DNA of 32,595 bases from Candidatus Omnitrophota bacterium (GCA_028692655.1 JAQUWY010000019.1:1-32595); one strand, 5' to 3'. Positions 20,245 through 28,927 are shown, counted from the first letter of the stretch. Translations and numbers: made by a program. The notes: a model not told the origin generated them from the letters alone.

Positions 20245-21229
20245 TAATCCTTACATTTTGTTCTTATTACCGTTGGCAATCTTTGTTATCTGGTACGCGG
20301 ATAAAAACAGGCAGTCTCCAGGGGTCAGGTTTTCTTCTCAGAATTTTCTGGAAAAGCTGCCTGCAACTTATAAAGTTCGGGTTAGCCGCAATATCGCAGT
20401 TCTGCGGATAGCCGCGGTGTCTTTATTTATTATTGCTCTTGCCCGGCCTCAGGTTCCTTTGGAAGATTCAAAAATAAAAACAGAAGGCATAGATATCGTT
20501 TTAGCCATTGACTGTTCTCCCAGTATGCTTGCTGAAGATTTCGTTTTAAGAAATCAGAGAGTAAACCGGCTCGAAGTTGTTAAAGACGTAGTAAAAGACT
20601 TTATTCACAAGCGCCGCAGTGACCGTATAGGGATTGTTGCTTTTTCCGGGCAGGCTTATACTATCTGCCCGCTTACTCTTGACTATGGATGGCTTCTTTA
20701 TAACCTTGACAGGATTAAAATAGGGATGTTGGAAAATGGCACAGCCATTGGTTTGGGCTTAGCTACCTCTTTGAATCGATTAAAAGATACCAAGGCTAAA
20801 GAAAAAATAGTGGTAATTTTGACGGACGGTATAAATAATACAGGTAAAATTTCTCCTCAGATGGCTACCCAAATCGCTAAGGCTTTGGGAGTAAAAGTTT
20901 ATACGGTAGGCGCCGGAACTAAAGACTTGGCACCTTATCCGACTAAAGATATGTTTGGCAACATCGTTTACCGTAATATAAAGATAGACCTTGATGAAAA
21001 AATGCTTGAGGATATGGCTTCCCAGACTGGAGCTCGTTACTGGAGAGCTACAGATACAGATTCTTTGAAGAAAATTTACAACGAAATAGACCTTCTGGAA
21101 AAGACTCCTTTTGAAGAGAAAGGGTATTCAGATTACAGGGAACTATTTGGAGTTTTTTTAATTCTTGGCCTCATCGCTTTATTGCTGGAGGTTGTTTTGA
21201 ATAATACCTGGCTGAGAAGAATTCCCTGA
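20234..21229 (+). CDS. batA: BatA-like VWA-domain membrane protein
   Basis: 331 aa. Membrane helices lie at about 6-20 and 53-71, then a von Willebrand A domain at 85-285, then a C-terminal helix near 310-326. The MIDAS metal site is intact: DCSPS (Asp93, Ser95, Ser97) and the later LTDGINNTG. The ARPQVP sequence after helix 2 is typical of BatA/BatB. The VWA domain would face the cytoplasm or periplasm next to MoxR partners. BatA was named from Bacteroides aerotolerance genes; the exact substrate is unknown. Confidence 0.92.
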   Translation: MIFNNPYILFLLPLAIFVIWYADKNRQSPGVRFSSQNFLEKLPATYKVRVSRNIAVLRIAAVSLFIIALARPQVPLEDSKIKTEGIDIVLAIDCSPSMLAEDFVLRNQRVNRLEVVKDVVKDFIHKRRSDRIGIVAFSGQAYTICPLTLDYGWLLYNLDRIKIGMLENGTAIGLGLATSLNRLKDTKAKEKIVVILTDGINNTGKISPQMATQIAKALGVKVYTVGAGTKDLAPYPTKDMFGNIVYRNIKIDLDEKMLEDMASQTGARYWRATDTDSLKKIYNEIDLLEKTPFEEKGYSDYRELFGVFLILGLIALLLEVVLNNTWLRRIP

Positions 21230-21262
21230 AAGGCTCAGCGCAGGCAAGGAGATTAGAAAAAA

Positions 21263-22267
21263 ATGAGATTTGCCAATTTAGGTGCAGTTAATTTATTCTG
21301 GTTACTGGCAGGTTTAGTTGTTTTTTACATCTGGGCCGCGGCCTTAAAAAACCGGGCTAAAGAAAAATTTGCCCAGAAGCCTTTGATGGCTGATTTGGAA
21401 AAAGCTCTTGAGCCTAAAAAGCGCCGCCTGAAAGCTTACTTTATACTTGCGGCGATGATTTTTAGCATTTTAGCCCTGATGCGTCCGCAATGGGGATTCC
21501 AATGGCAGGAAGTCCATCGCAGCGGCCTGGATATACTGATAGCAATTGATACTTCCAAAAGTATGCTTGCTGAAGATGTTAAACCGAACCGGTTAGAAAG
21601 GGCAAAATTGGCGGTAAAAGACCTTATCCAAAAGCTTAAAGGAGACCGGGTAGGTTTGATAGCTTTTTCCGGAAAGGCTTTTTTGCAGTGCCCTTTAACC
21701 GTCGATTATGGCGGATTCATGCTAACTCTTGATGACTTAAATGTTGATACTATACCTTTGCCGGGAACTTCTATATCCAGCGCTATTTATGAAGCTCTGC
21801 GCAGTTATGAAGGGGGAGTCAATGAATATAAAATACTGGTTTTGATAACTGACGGAGAGGACCATGAAGGTGACCCTATAGCAGCAGCTAAAGAAGCAAA
21901 AGCTAAAGGGATAAGAATATTTTGTGTGGGCATAGGAACTCCTCAGGGCGAGCTCATACCGGTTATAGATGCTTCCGGTAAGAGAGTATTGCTGAAGGAT
22001 AAGCAGGGAAATGTAGTAAAAACACGTTTAGATGAAAAGACTCTTCAGGAAATAGCTTCCATCACCGAAGGCGGTTATGTACGGGGAGCCGGAGCTGAGT
22101 TAGGCTTAGATTTGATTTATGAAGAAAAACTTTCTAAGATGGAAAAGCATGAATTCCAGGGTAAAATGGCAAAGAAGTATAACGAAAGATTCCAGATATT
22201 CGTATTCTTTGCTATTTTATTTCTAATCGGTGAGCTTTTTATAAACGAAACAAAAAGTAAGGCATGA
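21263..22267 (+). CDS. batB: BatB-like VWA-domain membrane protein
   Basis: 334 aa, paralogous to the preceding gene. Helices at about 9-27 and 57-74, VWA domain with MIDAS DTSKS (Asp96, Ser98, Ser100) and LITDGEDHEGD, and a C-terminal helix at 313-328. The cysteine in FSGKAFLQCPLTVDYGG is also found in the batA product, showing close relationship. AAGGAG lies 11 nt before the ATG. The end overlaps batC by 4 nt (ATGA). Confidence 0.92.
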   Translation: MRFANLGAVNLFWLLAGLVVFYIWAAALKNRAKEKFAQKPLMADLEKALEPKKRRLKAYFILAAMIFSILALMRPQWGFQWQEVHRSGLDILIAIDTSKSMLAEDVKPNRLERAKLAVKDLIQKLKGDRVGLIAFSGKAFLQCPLTVDYGGFMLTLDDLNVDTIPLPGTSISSAIYEALRSYEGGVNEYKILVLITDGEDHEGDPIAAAKEAKAKGIRIFCVGIGTPQGELIPVIDASGKRVLLKDKQGNVVKTRLDEKTLQEIASITEGGYVRGAGAELGLDLIYEEKLSKMEKHEFQGKMAKKYNERFQIFVFFAILFLIGELFINETKSKA

Positions 22268-23100
22268 GAAGAATTGTATACATAGTAATTATTGGTATAA
22301 TAGTTTTATTAATTTCACCGCAGGCAGCTCATTCTGAGTCAGTCACGGGATATATCAAAAAAGGAAATAGGCTCTATAAAGCCCAAAGGTACAAAGACGC
22401 TTTAGGGCAGTATAAGCAGGCACAAGGCATTTCTCCGGCTAACGAAATAGCCAATTTTAATGCCGGAACCGCTTATTATAAGCAAGGCCTTTGGGAAGAG
22501 GCCGCTGCTTCTTTTATGCAGGCCTTAGCTTGTGAGGATAAGAATATAGAAGCAAGCGCTAATTATAATATAGGTAACAGCCGTTACAAACAGGGCGAGG
22601 CAGAAGAAGCAAAAACTGTACAAAAAGCCCTTTCTTTTTACAGGCAGGCTCGAGACTATTACAAAAGAGCAATAGAGCTTAACCAGGATGATTTGGATTC
22701 CAAATTTAACTATGAACTTGTAGTAAAAAAAATTGAACTGTTAGAACAGCAGCAACAGGACCAGCAACAACAGCAACAACAGCAGGACCAGCATAATCAG
22801 GCCCAGGATCAAAACGACCAACAGCAACAGGATGAAAATAATCAGGGCCAGGATGATAAGGATCAGCAAAACCAAGACCAAAACCAAGATCAAAATCAAA
22901 ATGAAGACGAAGATAAAGACAATAATCAGGATCAGGATGATGAGGATCAGCAGCAGCCTCCGGCTTCCGACCCGGACGACGGAGAGATGAGCCAGGATGA
23001 AGCGAAGTCTTTTCTTGAGAGGTATGGCCAGGAAGAAGAAAATGCCAAAGAAAAACGCGGATCCAGGCAGGTGTACCCGGAAGTATTGAAAGATTGGTAA
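22264..23100 (+). CDS. batC: BatC-like TPR protein with a Gln/Asp/Asn-rich tail
   Basis: 278 aa. Signal peptide at residues about 1-24, TPR repeats at about 28-150 (YIKKGNRLYKAQRYKDALGQ, then NFNAGTAYYKQGLWEEAAAS), then an extreme low-complexity stretch of Gln, Asp, Asn and Glu (about 159-235). It ends with a short conserved tail (SQDEAKSFLERYGQEEENAK). BatC proteins bind BatA/BatB partners through TPRs in the periplasm. The acidic/polar tail is likely disordered; its length would vary between relatives. Start overlaps batB by 4 nt. Confidence 0.85.
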   Translation: MRRIVYIVIIGIIVLLISPQAAHSESVTGYIKKGNRLYKAQRYKDALGQYKQAQGISPANEIANFNAGTAYYKQGLWEEAAASFMQALACEDKNIEASANYNIGNSRYKQGEAEEAKTVQKALSFYRQARDYYKRAIELNQDDLDSKFNYELVVKKIELLEQQQQDQQQQQQQQDQHNQAQDQNDQQQQDENNQGQDDKDQQNQDQNQDQNQNEDEDKDNNQDQDDEDQQQPPASDPDDGEMSQDEAKSFLERYGQEEENAKEKRGSRQVYPEVLKDW

Positions 23101-23103
23101 GCT

Positions 23104-24927
23104 ATGTTAATAAAAAAGATTAGATTTATATTTTTATTTCTTTTAATTTTTGGCTTTTTAACTTTGCCGGCGATTTCTCAGGAGATAAGCCTTGAAGTTA
23201 AGGTTGACAAAAGCAAGGTGTCAATGAGCGATAAGCTCAAACTGAGCTTTACTTTTCGTAACGTAAAGACTCCTCCGGCATACAGCCTTTCCGGCATAGA
23301 CGGTTTTAGTTCCCGCTATATAGGCCCTTCAACAGTTGTTTCCGTAGTTAATGGACAGATGCAGAGTTCTGTTACTCAAAATTACCTGCTCACGCCTTTA
23401 GGTAAAGGCGTTTTTACCATCGGACCGTTTTTTGTGAATATCAAAGGAAAAACCTACACCTCAAACTCTTTAAAAGTAGAGGTTACCGAATCTTTGAGCC
23501 AGGATTCGGTGCCGGAGGATATTCCTGCAAATATTCAGGAGAGCCTTCAGGAGAAGATTTTCGCGGTGATGAAGGTAGATAAGATTAAAACATACGTGAA
23601 TGAAATTATTCCGGTTAATATTAAGCTCTATTTAGACAACCGGCTTGATATACAGGATATACAGTATCCGCAAATAAAACATGAAGGGTTTTTCCTGGGA
23701 GAATACCAGCTTCCGAAACAATACGGGATTATCGTGCGCGGCTCTCCTTATAATGTAGTAGAGTTCAATACCACCATAGCGGCCCTTTCGGCAGGGGAAT
23801 TTAATTTTGGCCCGGCAAGAATTCAATGCAATATGTCCGTACGCAGAAAATCCCGTTCAGGGATGTTTGGTTCTTTTGACGAGTTTTTCCAGGATGACGT
23901 TTTTGAGAATTTTTTCGGCCGCCACCAGACTTATCCTATAGCAGTAGAAACAGAGAAAAAAACAATAGGAATCCTGCCGTTGCCTGTTGAAGGCAGGCCC
24001 GAGGGCTTTGAAGGAGCCATAGGCAATTTTACTCTGAAAGTTGATGTAGAACCAAAAGAAGTAAAGGTTGGTGACCCTGTCAATTTAAAGATGATAATAG
24101 AGGGCCAGGGCAATCTTAGCACTGTAACTATGCCGCAGATAGCTTCTCTAAAAGAGTTTAAAACATATGAGCCGCAGTCGGAGACAAAAGATAATTCTAA
24201 AGTTTTTGAGCAGATCCTGATTCCCCGCACCGAAAACATAACAGTTATTCCTGAAATAAAATTCAGTTTTTTTAACCCGGGCAAAGACAGCTACCAGGAG
24301 ATAATAAAGGAGCCCATCGCGATAAAAGTTTTACCGTCTGACTCTAAAAGCAATCCCCTTGTGCTGGAATACGATTCTCCTGACTCGGTTTCTGCCCGAG
24401 AAGTTTTAGGTAAAGATATAGCGTATATCAAGGAACATCCGGGCAAGTTAAAAACCAAGCAAACTTCTCATCTTTATAGCCATAAAGGTTTTTTGCTGCT
24501 TCAACTACTCCCTGTTTGTTTACTTTTGGGAGTCATTGCAGTATATAAAAAATCGGAGAGGTTAAGAACAGACGTTAAATATGCCCGCAGCCTTAGGGCA
24601 TCTCGGCAAGCTCGCAGGCATCTATTTGAAATTCAGGGTTTGCTTAAGCAGGGAAAAACCGGAGATTTTTACGATGCTGTTTTCAAATTTTTGCAGGAAT
24701 ATCTTGGCGATAAATTTCATTTGCCTAAAGGTATCACTGTTGATGTAGTCGATACGGTCTTAAAGCCCAAGGGTATTTCTGACAGTGTTTTAGGCAAAGT
24801 AAAAGATGTTTTTAAAGAATGCGATATGGCTCGTTTTGCTCCTACTGATTTTACAAAAAAACAGATGGAGGAAGCTTTAAAAGGCATTGGAGAAATCGTA
24901 GATTATTTTGAGAGGAATAAGGTATGA
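23104..24927 (+). CDS. batD: BatD-family oxygen-tolerance protein (long form)
   Basis: 607 aa. Signal peptide (about 1-25), repeated beta-sandwich domains in the periplasm (ISLEVKVDKSKVSMSDKLKL; LKVDVEPKEVKVGDPVNLKM), a membrane helix at about 460-478, and a C-terminal cytoplasmic helical domain that resembles the tail of the short BatD-like protein encoded upstream (FLQEYLGDKF region). BatD proteins are the large extracytoplasmic component of the Bat operon. The gene ends with a 4-nt overlap into batE. Confidence 0.9.
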   Translation: MLIKKIRFIFLFLLIFGFLTLPAISQEISLEVKVDKSKVSMSDKLKLSFTFRNVKTPPAYSLSGIDGFSSRYIGPSTVVSVVNGQMQSSVTQNYLLTPLGKGVFTIGPFFVNIKGKTYTSNSLKVEVTESLSQDSVPEDIPANIQESLQEKIFAVMKVDKIKTYVNEIIPVNIKLYLDNRLDIQDIQYPQIKHEGFFLGEYQLPKQYGIIVRGSPYNVVEFNTTIAALSAGEFNFGPARIQCNMSVRRKSRSGMFGSFDEFFQDDVFENFFGRHQTYPIAVETEKKTIGILPLPVEGRPEGFEGAIGNFTLKVDVEPKEVKVGDPVNLKMIIEGQGNLSTVTMPQIASLKEFKTYEPQSETKDNSKVFEQILIPRTENITVIPEIKFSFFNPGKDSYQEIIKEPIAIKVLPSDSKSNPLVLEYDSPDSVSAREVLGKDIAYIKEHPGKLKTKQTSHLYSHKGFLLLQLLPVCLLLGVIAVYKKSERLRTDVKYARSLRASRQARRHLFEIQGLLKQGKTGDFYDAVFKFLQEYLGDKFHLPKGITVDVVDTVLKPKGISDSVLGKVKDVFKECDMARFAPTDFTKKQMEEALKGIGEIVDYFERNKV

Positions 24928-25700
24928 AGTTTATAAGAATAGGCAGAATCGTATTTCTTATAATTGCCATAGGAGGAATTTTAGCCTCCAGCCTTGCGAT
25001 GGCGCAGAACTCTTCAGGGCTTAAGCAGTTATTTTACAAAGGCAACCGTTTTTATAAAGAAGCCAAATATGAAGAGGCGATAACTGCCTATAAAGAAATA
25101 ATTGATAAGGGATATGAAAGCGGCAGCCTGTATTATAATTTAGGAAACTGTTTTTTTAAGAAGGGTGAGTTTGGGCGGGCCATTGCTTATTATGAAAAAG
25201 CAAAGCTTTTAATGCCCCAGGACAGAGACTTAGAGGCCAATTACCGCCATGTCAAATCGTTAGTCCAGCAGCAGGGTTCAGGCTTTGAAAAATACGGTGT
25301 AGCCGGAGCCCTGGAAAGATTTTATTCACGCTTTACCATAAACGGCATGACTGTTTTTTTATTTCTACTTTACTTGACAGCTGTCCTGCTTGCTATAGTT
25401 TTTGTCATCATAAAAATACCCAGGCTTTATTTTGGTATGGGAATTTTTGCACTAACAGCTGTTTTTATCCTTACTTTCTTTATGCTGCGAGAGCGTTCCC
25501 TAAATTTCGGCAGGCAGGCCATAGTTGCTTCCCGCCAAGTTCAGGCTAAATTTGAACCTTTCGAAAGAGCTACTACTTATTTTACGCTTTCTGAAGGCGT
25601 AAAGGTCAAAATTATCTCCCGTAACGACGGTTGGTGTAAAATTAAACGCAATGATGGTAAAATAGGCTGGGTTAGAAAAGAACAGCTTCAATCAATTTAA
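24924..25700 (+). CDS. batE: BatE-like TPR and SH3b membrane protein
   Basis: 258 aa. N-terminal signal/anchor (about 6-27), TPR repeats at about 32-110 (QLFYKGNRFYKEAKYEEAIT), two membrane helices at about 140-165 and 170-188, and a C-terminal bacterial SH3 domain at about 195-256 (VKVKIISRNDGWCKIKRNDG, KIGWV). This is the usual BatE layout. It completes the aerotolerance-type operon; the SH3 domain may bind cell wall or partner proteins. Confidence 0.88.
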   Translation: MKFIRIGRIVFLIIAIGGILASSLAMAQNSSGLKQLFYKGNRFYKEAKYEEAITAYKEIIDKGYESGSLYYNLGNCFFKKGEFGRAIAYYEKAKLLMPQDRDLEANYRHVKSLVQQQGSGFEKYGVAGALERFYSRFTINGMTVFLFLLYLTAVLLAIVFVIIKIPRLYFGMGIFALTAVFILTFFMLRERSLNFGRQAIVASRQVQAKFEPFERATTYFTLSEGVKVKIISRNDGWCKIKRNDGKIGWVRKEQLQSI

Positions 25701-25723
25701 CTCAGATATACAAGGAGAAAGCA

Positions 25724-26125
25724 GTGAAGTGCGCTGCCTGTGGCGGGCCGATGATAGTTTTAGAGCTGGCCGGTATTGAAATCGATAATTGTCCGGCTTG
25801 CAAAGGTATTTGGCTTGATTCCGGAGAGCTCGAGCTTCTCCTGGAGGAAACAGGCTGGGAAGATAAAGTTTTGAATTCATTTTTTCCCGATTCCGGAAAC
25901 CGCGAAAAGAAGAGGCGTTGTCCGATATGTTCAAAAAAAATGGATAAGGTCTTTTACGCAGGAGAGAGCAGAGTCCTGATCGATAAATGCTCCAATGGCT
26001 GCGGACTTTGGTTTGATGAAAACGAACTTCATCAGGTTATTGAAGCAAGCAGTATAGATAAAAATAACAAAATCCTTGTTTTATTAAGAGATATTTTTCA
26101 GGCGAAGCAATCTCCGGGCAAATAG
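25724..26125 (+). CDS. Duplicated TFIIB-type zinc-ribbon protein
   Basis: 133 aa with a GTG start at 25724, supported by AAGGAGA upstream. Two zinc-ribbon copies are visible: Cys3/6 with Cys23/26 (CPACKGIWLDSGELELLL) and Cys66/69 with Cys89/93 (GCGLWFDENELHQVI). Each matches the small zf-TFIIB family found in many bacteria. Its role is unknown; location right after the bat genes suggests co-transcription. The four-residue Cys89-x3-Cys93 spacing of the second copy is slightly unusual. Confidence 0.88.
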   Translation: MKCAACGGPMIVLELAGIEIDNCPACKGIWLDSGELELLLEETGWEDKVLNSFFPDSGNREKKRRCPICSKKMDKVFYAGESRVLIDKCSNGCGLWFDENELHQVIEASSIDKNNKILVLLRDIFQAKQSPGK

Positions 26126-26137
26126 AATATTTTTGCG

Positions 26138-26176
26138 GCCGCTTAAAATTTACGCATAAGTTTATGCATCAGCGGC
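26138..26176 (+). other. Hairpin between the zinc-ribbon gene and lemA
   Basis: Outer arms GCCGCT (26138-26143) and AGCGGC (26171-26176) enclose a second palindrome, GCATAA-GT-TTATGC. Only TTTA follows, so as a terminator it would be weak; a leader structure for lemA is equally possible. Confidence 0.5.
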
Positions 26177-26198
26177 TTTACAAAGAAGGAGGGTTCAC

Positions 26199-26753
26199 AT
26201 GGCTGTATTAGGGATATTGCTGATAATTCTCGTTTTTGCGGGTTTGTTTTTAGTTGGGAATTATAATTCCTTAATTGGATTGCGCAACCAGGTTAAAAAT
26301 GCCTGGTCGCAAATTGATGTTCAGCTTAAGCGGCGGCACGACCTTATTCCCAACTTGATAGAAACAGCTAAGGGCTATATGCAGCATGAACGCCAGACTT
26401 TTGAAAGCGTTACTCAAGCCAGAAGCCAGGCTCTTGGGGCAAAAAGCATAGAGCAGAAAACAAAAGCCGAGGGCAATTTAAGTGAAGCTATGGGGAAATT
26501 TTTTCTGGTTGTTGAAAACTATCCTGACCTCAAGGCAAATCAAAATTTCTTGACCCTTCAGGAAGAATTAACTTCTACAGAAAACAAAATATCCTTTTCG
26601 CGCCAGGCTTACAATGACCAGGTTTTGTTCTTCAATAATAAAATTCAGATGTTTCCTTCAAGTATCATCGCCGGGATGTTTAATTTTACTCAAGAAGAGT
26701 TCTTCCAGCTTGAGGACAAAAAAGAAAGAGAAGTTCCGAAAGTGAAGTTCTAA
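26199..26753 (+). CDS. lemA: LemA-family protein
   Basis: 184 aa. A single N-terminal membrane helix (about 3-21) is followed by the LemA helical bundle: YNSLIGLRNQVKNAWSQIDV, then QLKRRHDLIPNLIETAKGYM, QARSQALGA and VENYPDLKANQNF. LemA proteins are commonly paired with M48 metalloproteases, and one is encoded next downstream, although 663 bp of repeats intervene. The strong AAGGAGG site supports the ATG. The molecular role is not established for the family. Confidence 0.95.
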   Translation: MAVLGILLIILVFAGLFLVGNYNSLIGLRNQVKNAWSQIDVQLKRRHDLIPNLIETAKGYMQHERQTFESVTQARSQALGAKSIEQKTKAEGNLSEAMGKFFLVVENYPDLKANQNFLTLQEELTSTENKISFSRQAYNDQVLFFNNKIQMFPSSIIAGMFNFTQEEFFQLEDKKEREVPKVKF

Positions 26754-26760
26754 ATTTGTG

Positions 26761-26802
26761 AACACGGATACGCACGGATTAAAGAACGGATAAACACGGA
26801 GA
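26761..26802 (+). repeat. Eleven-nucleotide array (GAACACGGATA-type)
   Basis: Units GAACACGGATA, CGCACGGATTA, AAGAACGGATA and a partial AACACGGAG follow one another in register, starting 8 nt after the lemA stop codon. Confidence 0.65.
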
Positions 26803-26861
26803 TTGAAACTTATAACTTTTTGTTTTGTATCAGATGTCAAGTTACAGGTTTCTTAAAAATA

Positions 26862-26889
26862 ACCTGAGACTTAAAACTTGCGACCCGAA
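26862..26889 (+). repeat. Heptamer array, related to the one before carB
   Basis: Units ACCTGAG, ACTTAAA, ACTTGCG, ACCCGAA. The upstream CAGGTTTCTTAAAAATAA matches the stretch before the 8318-8352 array, supporting common origin. Confidence 0.55.
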
Positions 26890-27040
26890 TGTATAATCCT
26901 GGAGATGTGTTTACATATTTTGTGTAAAGGCGAACGGTATACGGTTGCGTAACTCGTAAAGTTATTCGTTTGCCGGCTGCGTTAATAAAATCTTATGAAT
27001 AGAGATGATTAACGTTCAACGACAGCCGTTTGCAGCTGCC

Positions 27041-27124
27041 TGCCTACCGGTAGGCAGGCACAACCCTCTAACGATGAATGATACGGCTATAGAGCAGGCT
27101 GTAAACATAACTTTCGAATAATAC
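27041..27124 (+). repeat. 84-nt dispersed repeat, copy 2
   Basis: 82 of 84 positions equal copy 1 at 8157-8240, including the TGCCTACCGGTAGGCA palindrome. The flanks differ after AATAATAC, which fixes the 3' boundary of the repeat. Confidence 0.9.
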
Positions 27125-27183
27125 AACCCGAACTTATAACTTATCTTGTTCGGGGTTTGGTAGTATCTGGGCTTATTCAGAAC

Positions 27184-27251
27184 CAGCCCTAAACCAGAAC
27201 ACAGTTCGGCATAGGGCTGCCAAAAACCGAATTTATTCTGGTTCTTGGCAG
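27184..27251 (+). other. Two overlapping hairpins upstream of the M48 gene
   Basis: CAGCCCTA (27184-27191) pairs with TAGGGCTG (27212-27219). CTGCCAA-A-AACC-GAAT (27217-27232) pairs with ATTC-T-GGTT-C-TTGGCAG (27235-27251). They share three bases, so both can form only partly. They may be repeat remnants or a leader structure. Confidence 0.4.
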
Positions 27252-27338
27252 AATTTACTTCTTTTATTCTGGGCAGTCCCGAATCGAACTTTGCTTTGGT
27301 GCTAGGCTGCTCTGGTTCGTGAGTTGGATTTTTTTTAT

Positions 27339-27394
27339 TTGTTTAGAGTTTAGTATTTCGGATTTAGGATTTTTCCTCAACCTTTGCCTTAGCC
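27339..27394 (-). repeat. Inverted array copy D: hexamer head plus heptamers
   Basis: On the minus strand, GGCTAA, GGCAAA, GGTTGA (27394-27377) are followed by heptamers AAAATCC, TAAATCC, GAAATAC, TAAACTC, TAAACAA (27373-27339). The head matches arrays A and B, but the following unit is 7 rather than 8 nt. Confidence 0.55.
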
Positions 27395-27416
27395 TTATTT
27401 TTATTGCGAAATTGCT

Positions 27417-28844
27417 ATGTGGGAATTGATTAGAGAAAATACAAGAAGGTCCTGGATACTTTTTATTTCTATGGGGGCCTGCTTGATTATTTTGGGATAT
27501 TTTCTCGGGGCCGCCTGGTTTGGCTTCCAGGGTGGAGCGCTTGGAGTCTTTATCGCTCTATGTGTCTGGGGCATAATGTCAATAATCAGTTTTTTTTCCG
27601 GCGATTCGATTCTTCTCGCAGCCGGCCGGGCAAAAGAAATTACTCATGATATTCATCCCCAGCTGTTTAATGTTGTCGAAGAGATGAAATTAGCCGCAAA
27701 CCTTCCGGTAATGCCCAAGGTTTATATTATTCCAAGTTCTGCTCTCAATGCCTTTGCTGTAGGAAGAAGCCCCCAGAAAAGTTCAATTGCTGTTACTTCA
27801 GGGTTACTTGCCGAGCTAAACCGCGATGAGCTGCAGGGAGTAATAGCTCATGAAATGTCGCACATTACCAACAGGGATGTCTTATATATGACTTTTGCCG
27901 GAGTTATGCTGGGCAGTATCGTTATACTGTCGGAAGTGTTTTTGAGGAGCATGTGGTTCTCTCGCGGGTCATCTCGGCGGTATAGCTCTTCTTCCGGGGG
28001 TTCCGGACAAGCCCAGTTAATAGTTTTAGTTATATCCCTGGTTTTTGCTATACTCACTCCAATACTTGCAAGGCTTTTTTATTTTTCGCTTTCCCGCCGC
28101 CGGGAATATTTAGCTGATGCTTCAGGCGTCAGGCTGACTCGTTATCCTCCGGGATTAGCCTCGGCATTGGAGAAAATATCAGCTTCGGGAATTAAGCTTG
28201 ATTCCGCTAACAAAATCACGGCTTCTATGTATATAGAAAATCCTTTCATAAAGAAAAGTATGGCCACACAGAGTTTATTCAGCACGCATCCTCCCATAAC
28301 CGAAAGAATAAAAATTTTGAGGAGTATGTCTGGAGGCGTTAACTATTTCGAATATCAGAAAGCTTTTTCTAATGTTAAAGGCCCAGCTTCAAAAGTTATG
28401 CCGGAATCCGCCTTAAAAAATACCGAAAGGATTTCTTTGCGCGCGGGGCTCGGGAAAGACGGTGCTAAAAACATTAAGGAAAAAACCCGAGAGGCCGGCG
28501 ATCTTATCAGGGCTTTAAATAAATACGTTTTTTTATATTGTGCTTGCGGGCTTAAGATAAAAATTCCTCCTGATTTCAAAAACAAGCATTTGCAGTGCCC
28601 GCGCTGCAGCCGGAAACTCGAAATTCCTAAAGTCGATTTAAAAATAGCCGGAGCTTTACTCGAAGGCATAAAAAAAGATATTCCCCAGCAGCAGGGCCAT
28701 CAGGAATATATCCGTCAGCATAAGGGTTGGGAAACTTTTCTCTGTTCCTGCAAAAAACCCATACAGTTATCTCCTGCCTACATAGCTCCTTTTATCCGAT
28801 GTGAGAACTGCGGTAGAAAGATAAATATCGTGGATAAATCTTGA
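27417..28844 (+). CDS. M48-family membrane metalloprotease with two C-terminal zinc-ribbon modules
   Basis: 475 aa. Membrane helices at about 12-32, 38-60, 158-178 and 200-222. The protease site is HEMSH (His145, Glu146, His149), with third ligand Glu230 in SRRREYLADASG. This core is HtpX-like membrane quality control, usually about 290 aa. The extra 160 residues hold two similar CxC...CxxC modules: Cys375/377 with 394/397, and Cys443/445 with 462/465. They probably bind zinc and could recognise substrates. The ATG start fits the HtpX N terminus (MWELIREN) but has no ribosome site. It pairs functionally with lemA upstream. Confidence 0.92.
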   Translation: MWELIRENTRRSWILFISMGACLIILGYFLGAAWFGFQGGALGVFIALCVWGIMSIISFFSGDSILLAAGRAKEITHDIHPQLFNVVEEMKLAANLPVMPKVYIIPSSALNAFAVGRSPQKSSIAVTSGLLAELNRDELQGVIAHEMSHITNRDVLYMTFAGVMLGSIVILSEVFLRSMWFSRGSSRRYSSSSGGSGQAQLIVLVISLVFAILTPILARLFYFSLSRRREYLADASGVRLTRYPPGLASALEKISASGIKLDSANKITASMYIENPFIKKSMATQSLFSTHPPITERIKILRSMSGGVNYFEYQKAFSNVKGPASKVMPESALKNTERISLRAGLGKDGAKNIKEKTREAGDLIRALNKYVFLYCACGLKIKIPPDFKNKHLQCPRCSRKLEIPKVDLKIAGALLEGIKKDIPQQQGHQEYIRQHKGWETFLCSCKKPIQLSPAYIAPFIRCENCGRKINIVDKS

Positions 28845-28897
28845 AAAAACAAAGAGGGTTTTATATAATATCAGGCCTGTCCCTAGAGTTGCTTTAG

Positions 28898-28927
28898 AAT
28901 AACAATTTTTATATAAAAATTGTTATT
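28898..28927 (+). promoter_or_regulatory. Perfect 30-bp palindrome, candidate operator of the PerR-like regulator
   Basis: AATAACAATTTTTAT is followed immediately by its exact reverse complement. The last two bases are the first two of a TTGACA -35 element (28926-28931), so a bound repressor would block the promoter. It differs from the classical 7-1-7 Fur and PerR boxes, having an even centre. Autoregulation by the gene just downstream is the natural inference. Confidence 0.7.

Larger units (their letters stand above)
26754..27416. other. Gene-free repeat island between lemA and the M48 protease gene
   Basis: Contains, in order: an 11-mer array (26761-26802), a heptamer array (26862-26889), an 84-nt dispersed repeat (27041-27124), overlapping hairpins (27184-27251), and an inverted-orientation heptamer plus hexamer array (27339-27394). 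No gene is credible in either strand. The segment 26890-27040 shows no clear structure to me. Confidence 0.8.

Noticed and set aside
27250-27320. tRNA-like stretch with CGAATCGAAC and GGTTCGTGAG
   Set aside because: No cloverleaf can be drawn: acceptor and anticodon arms are missing.
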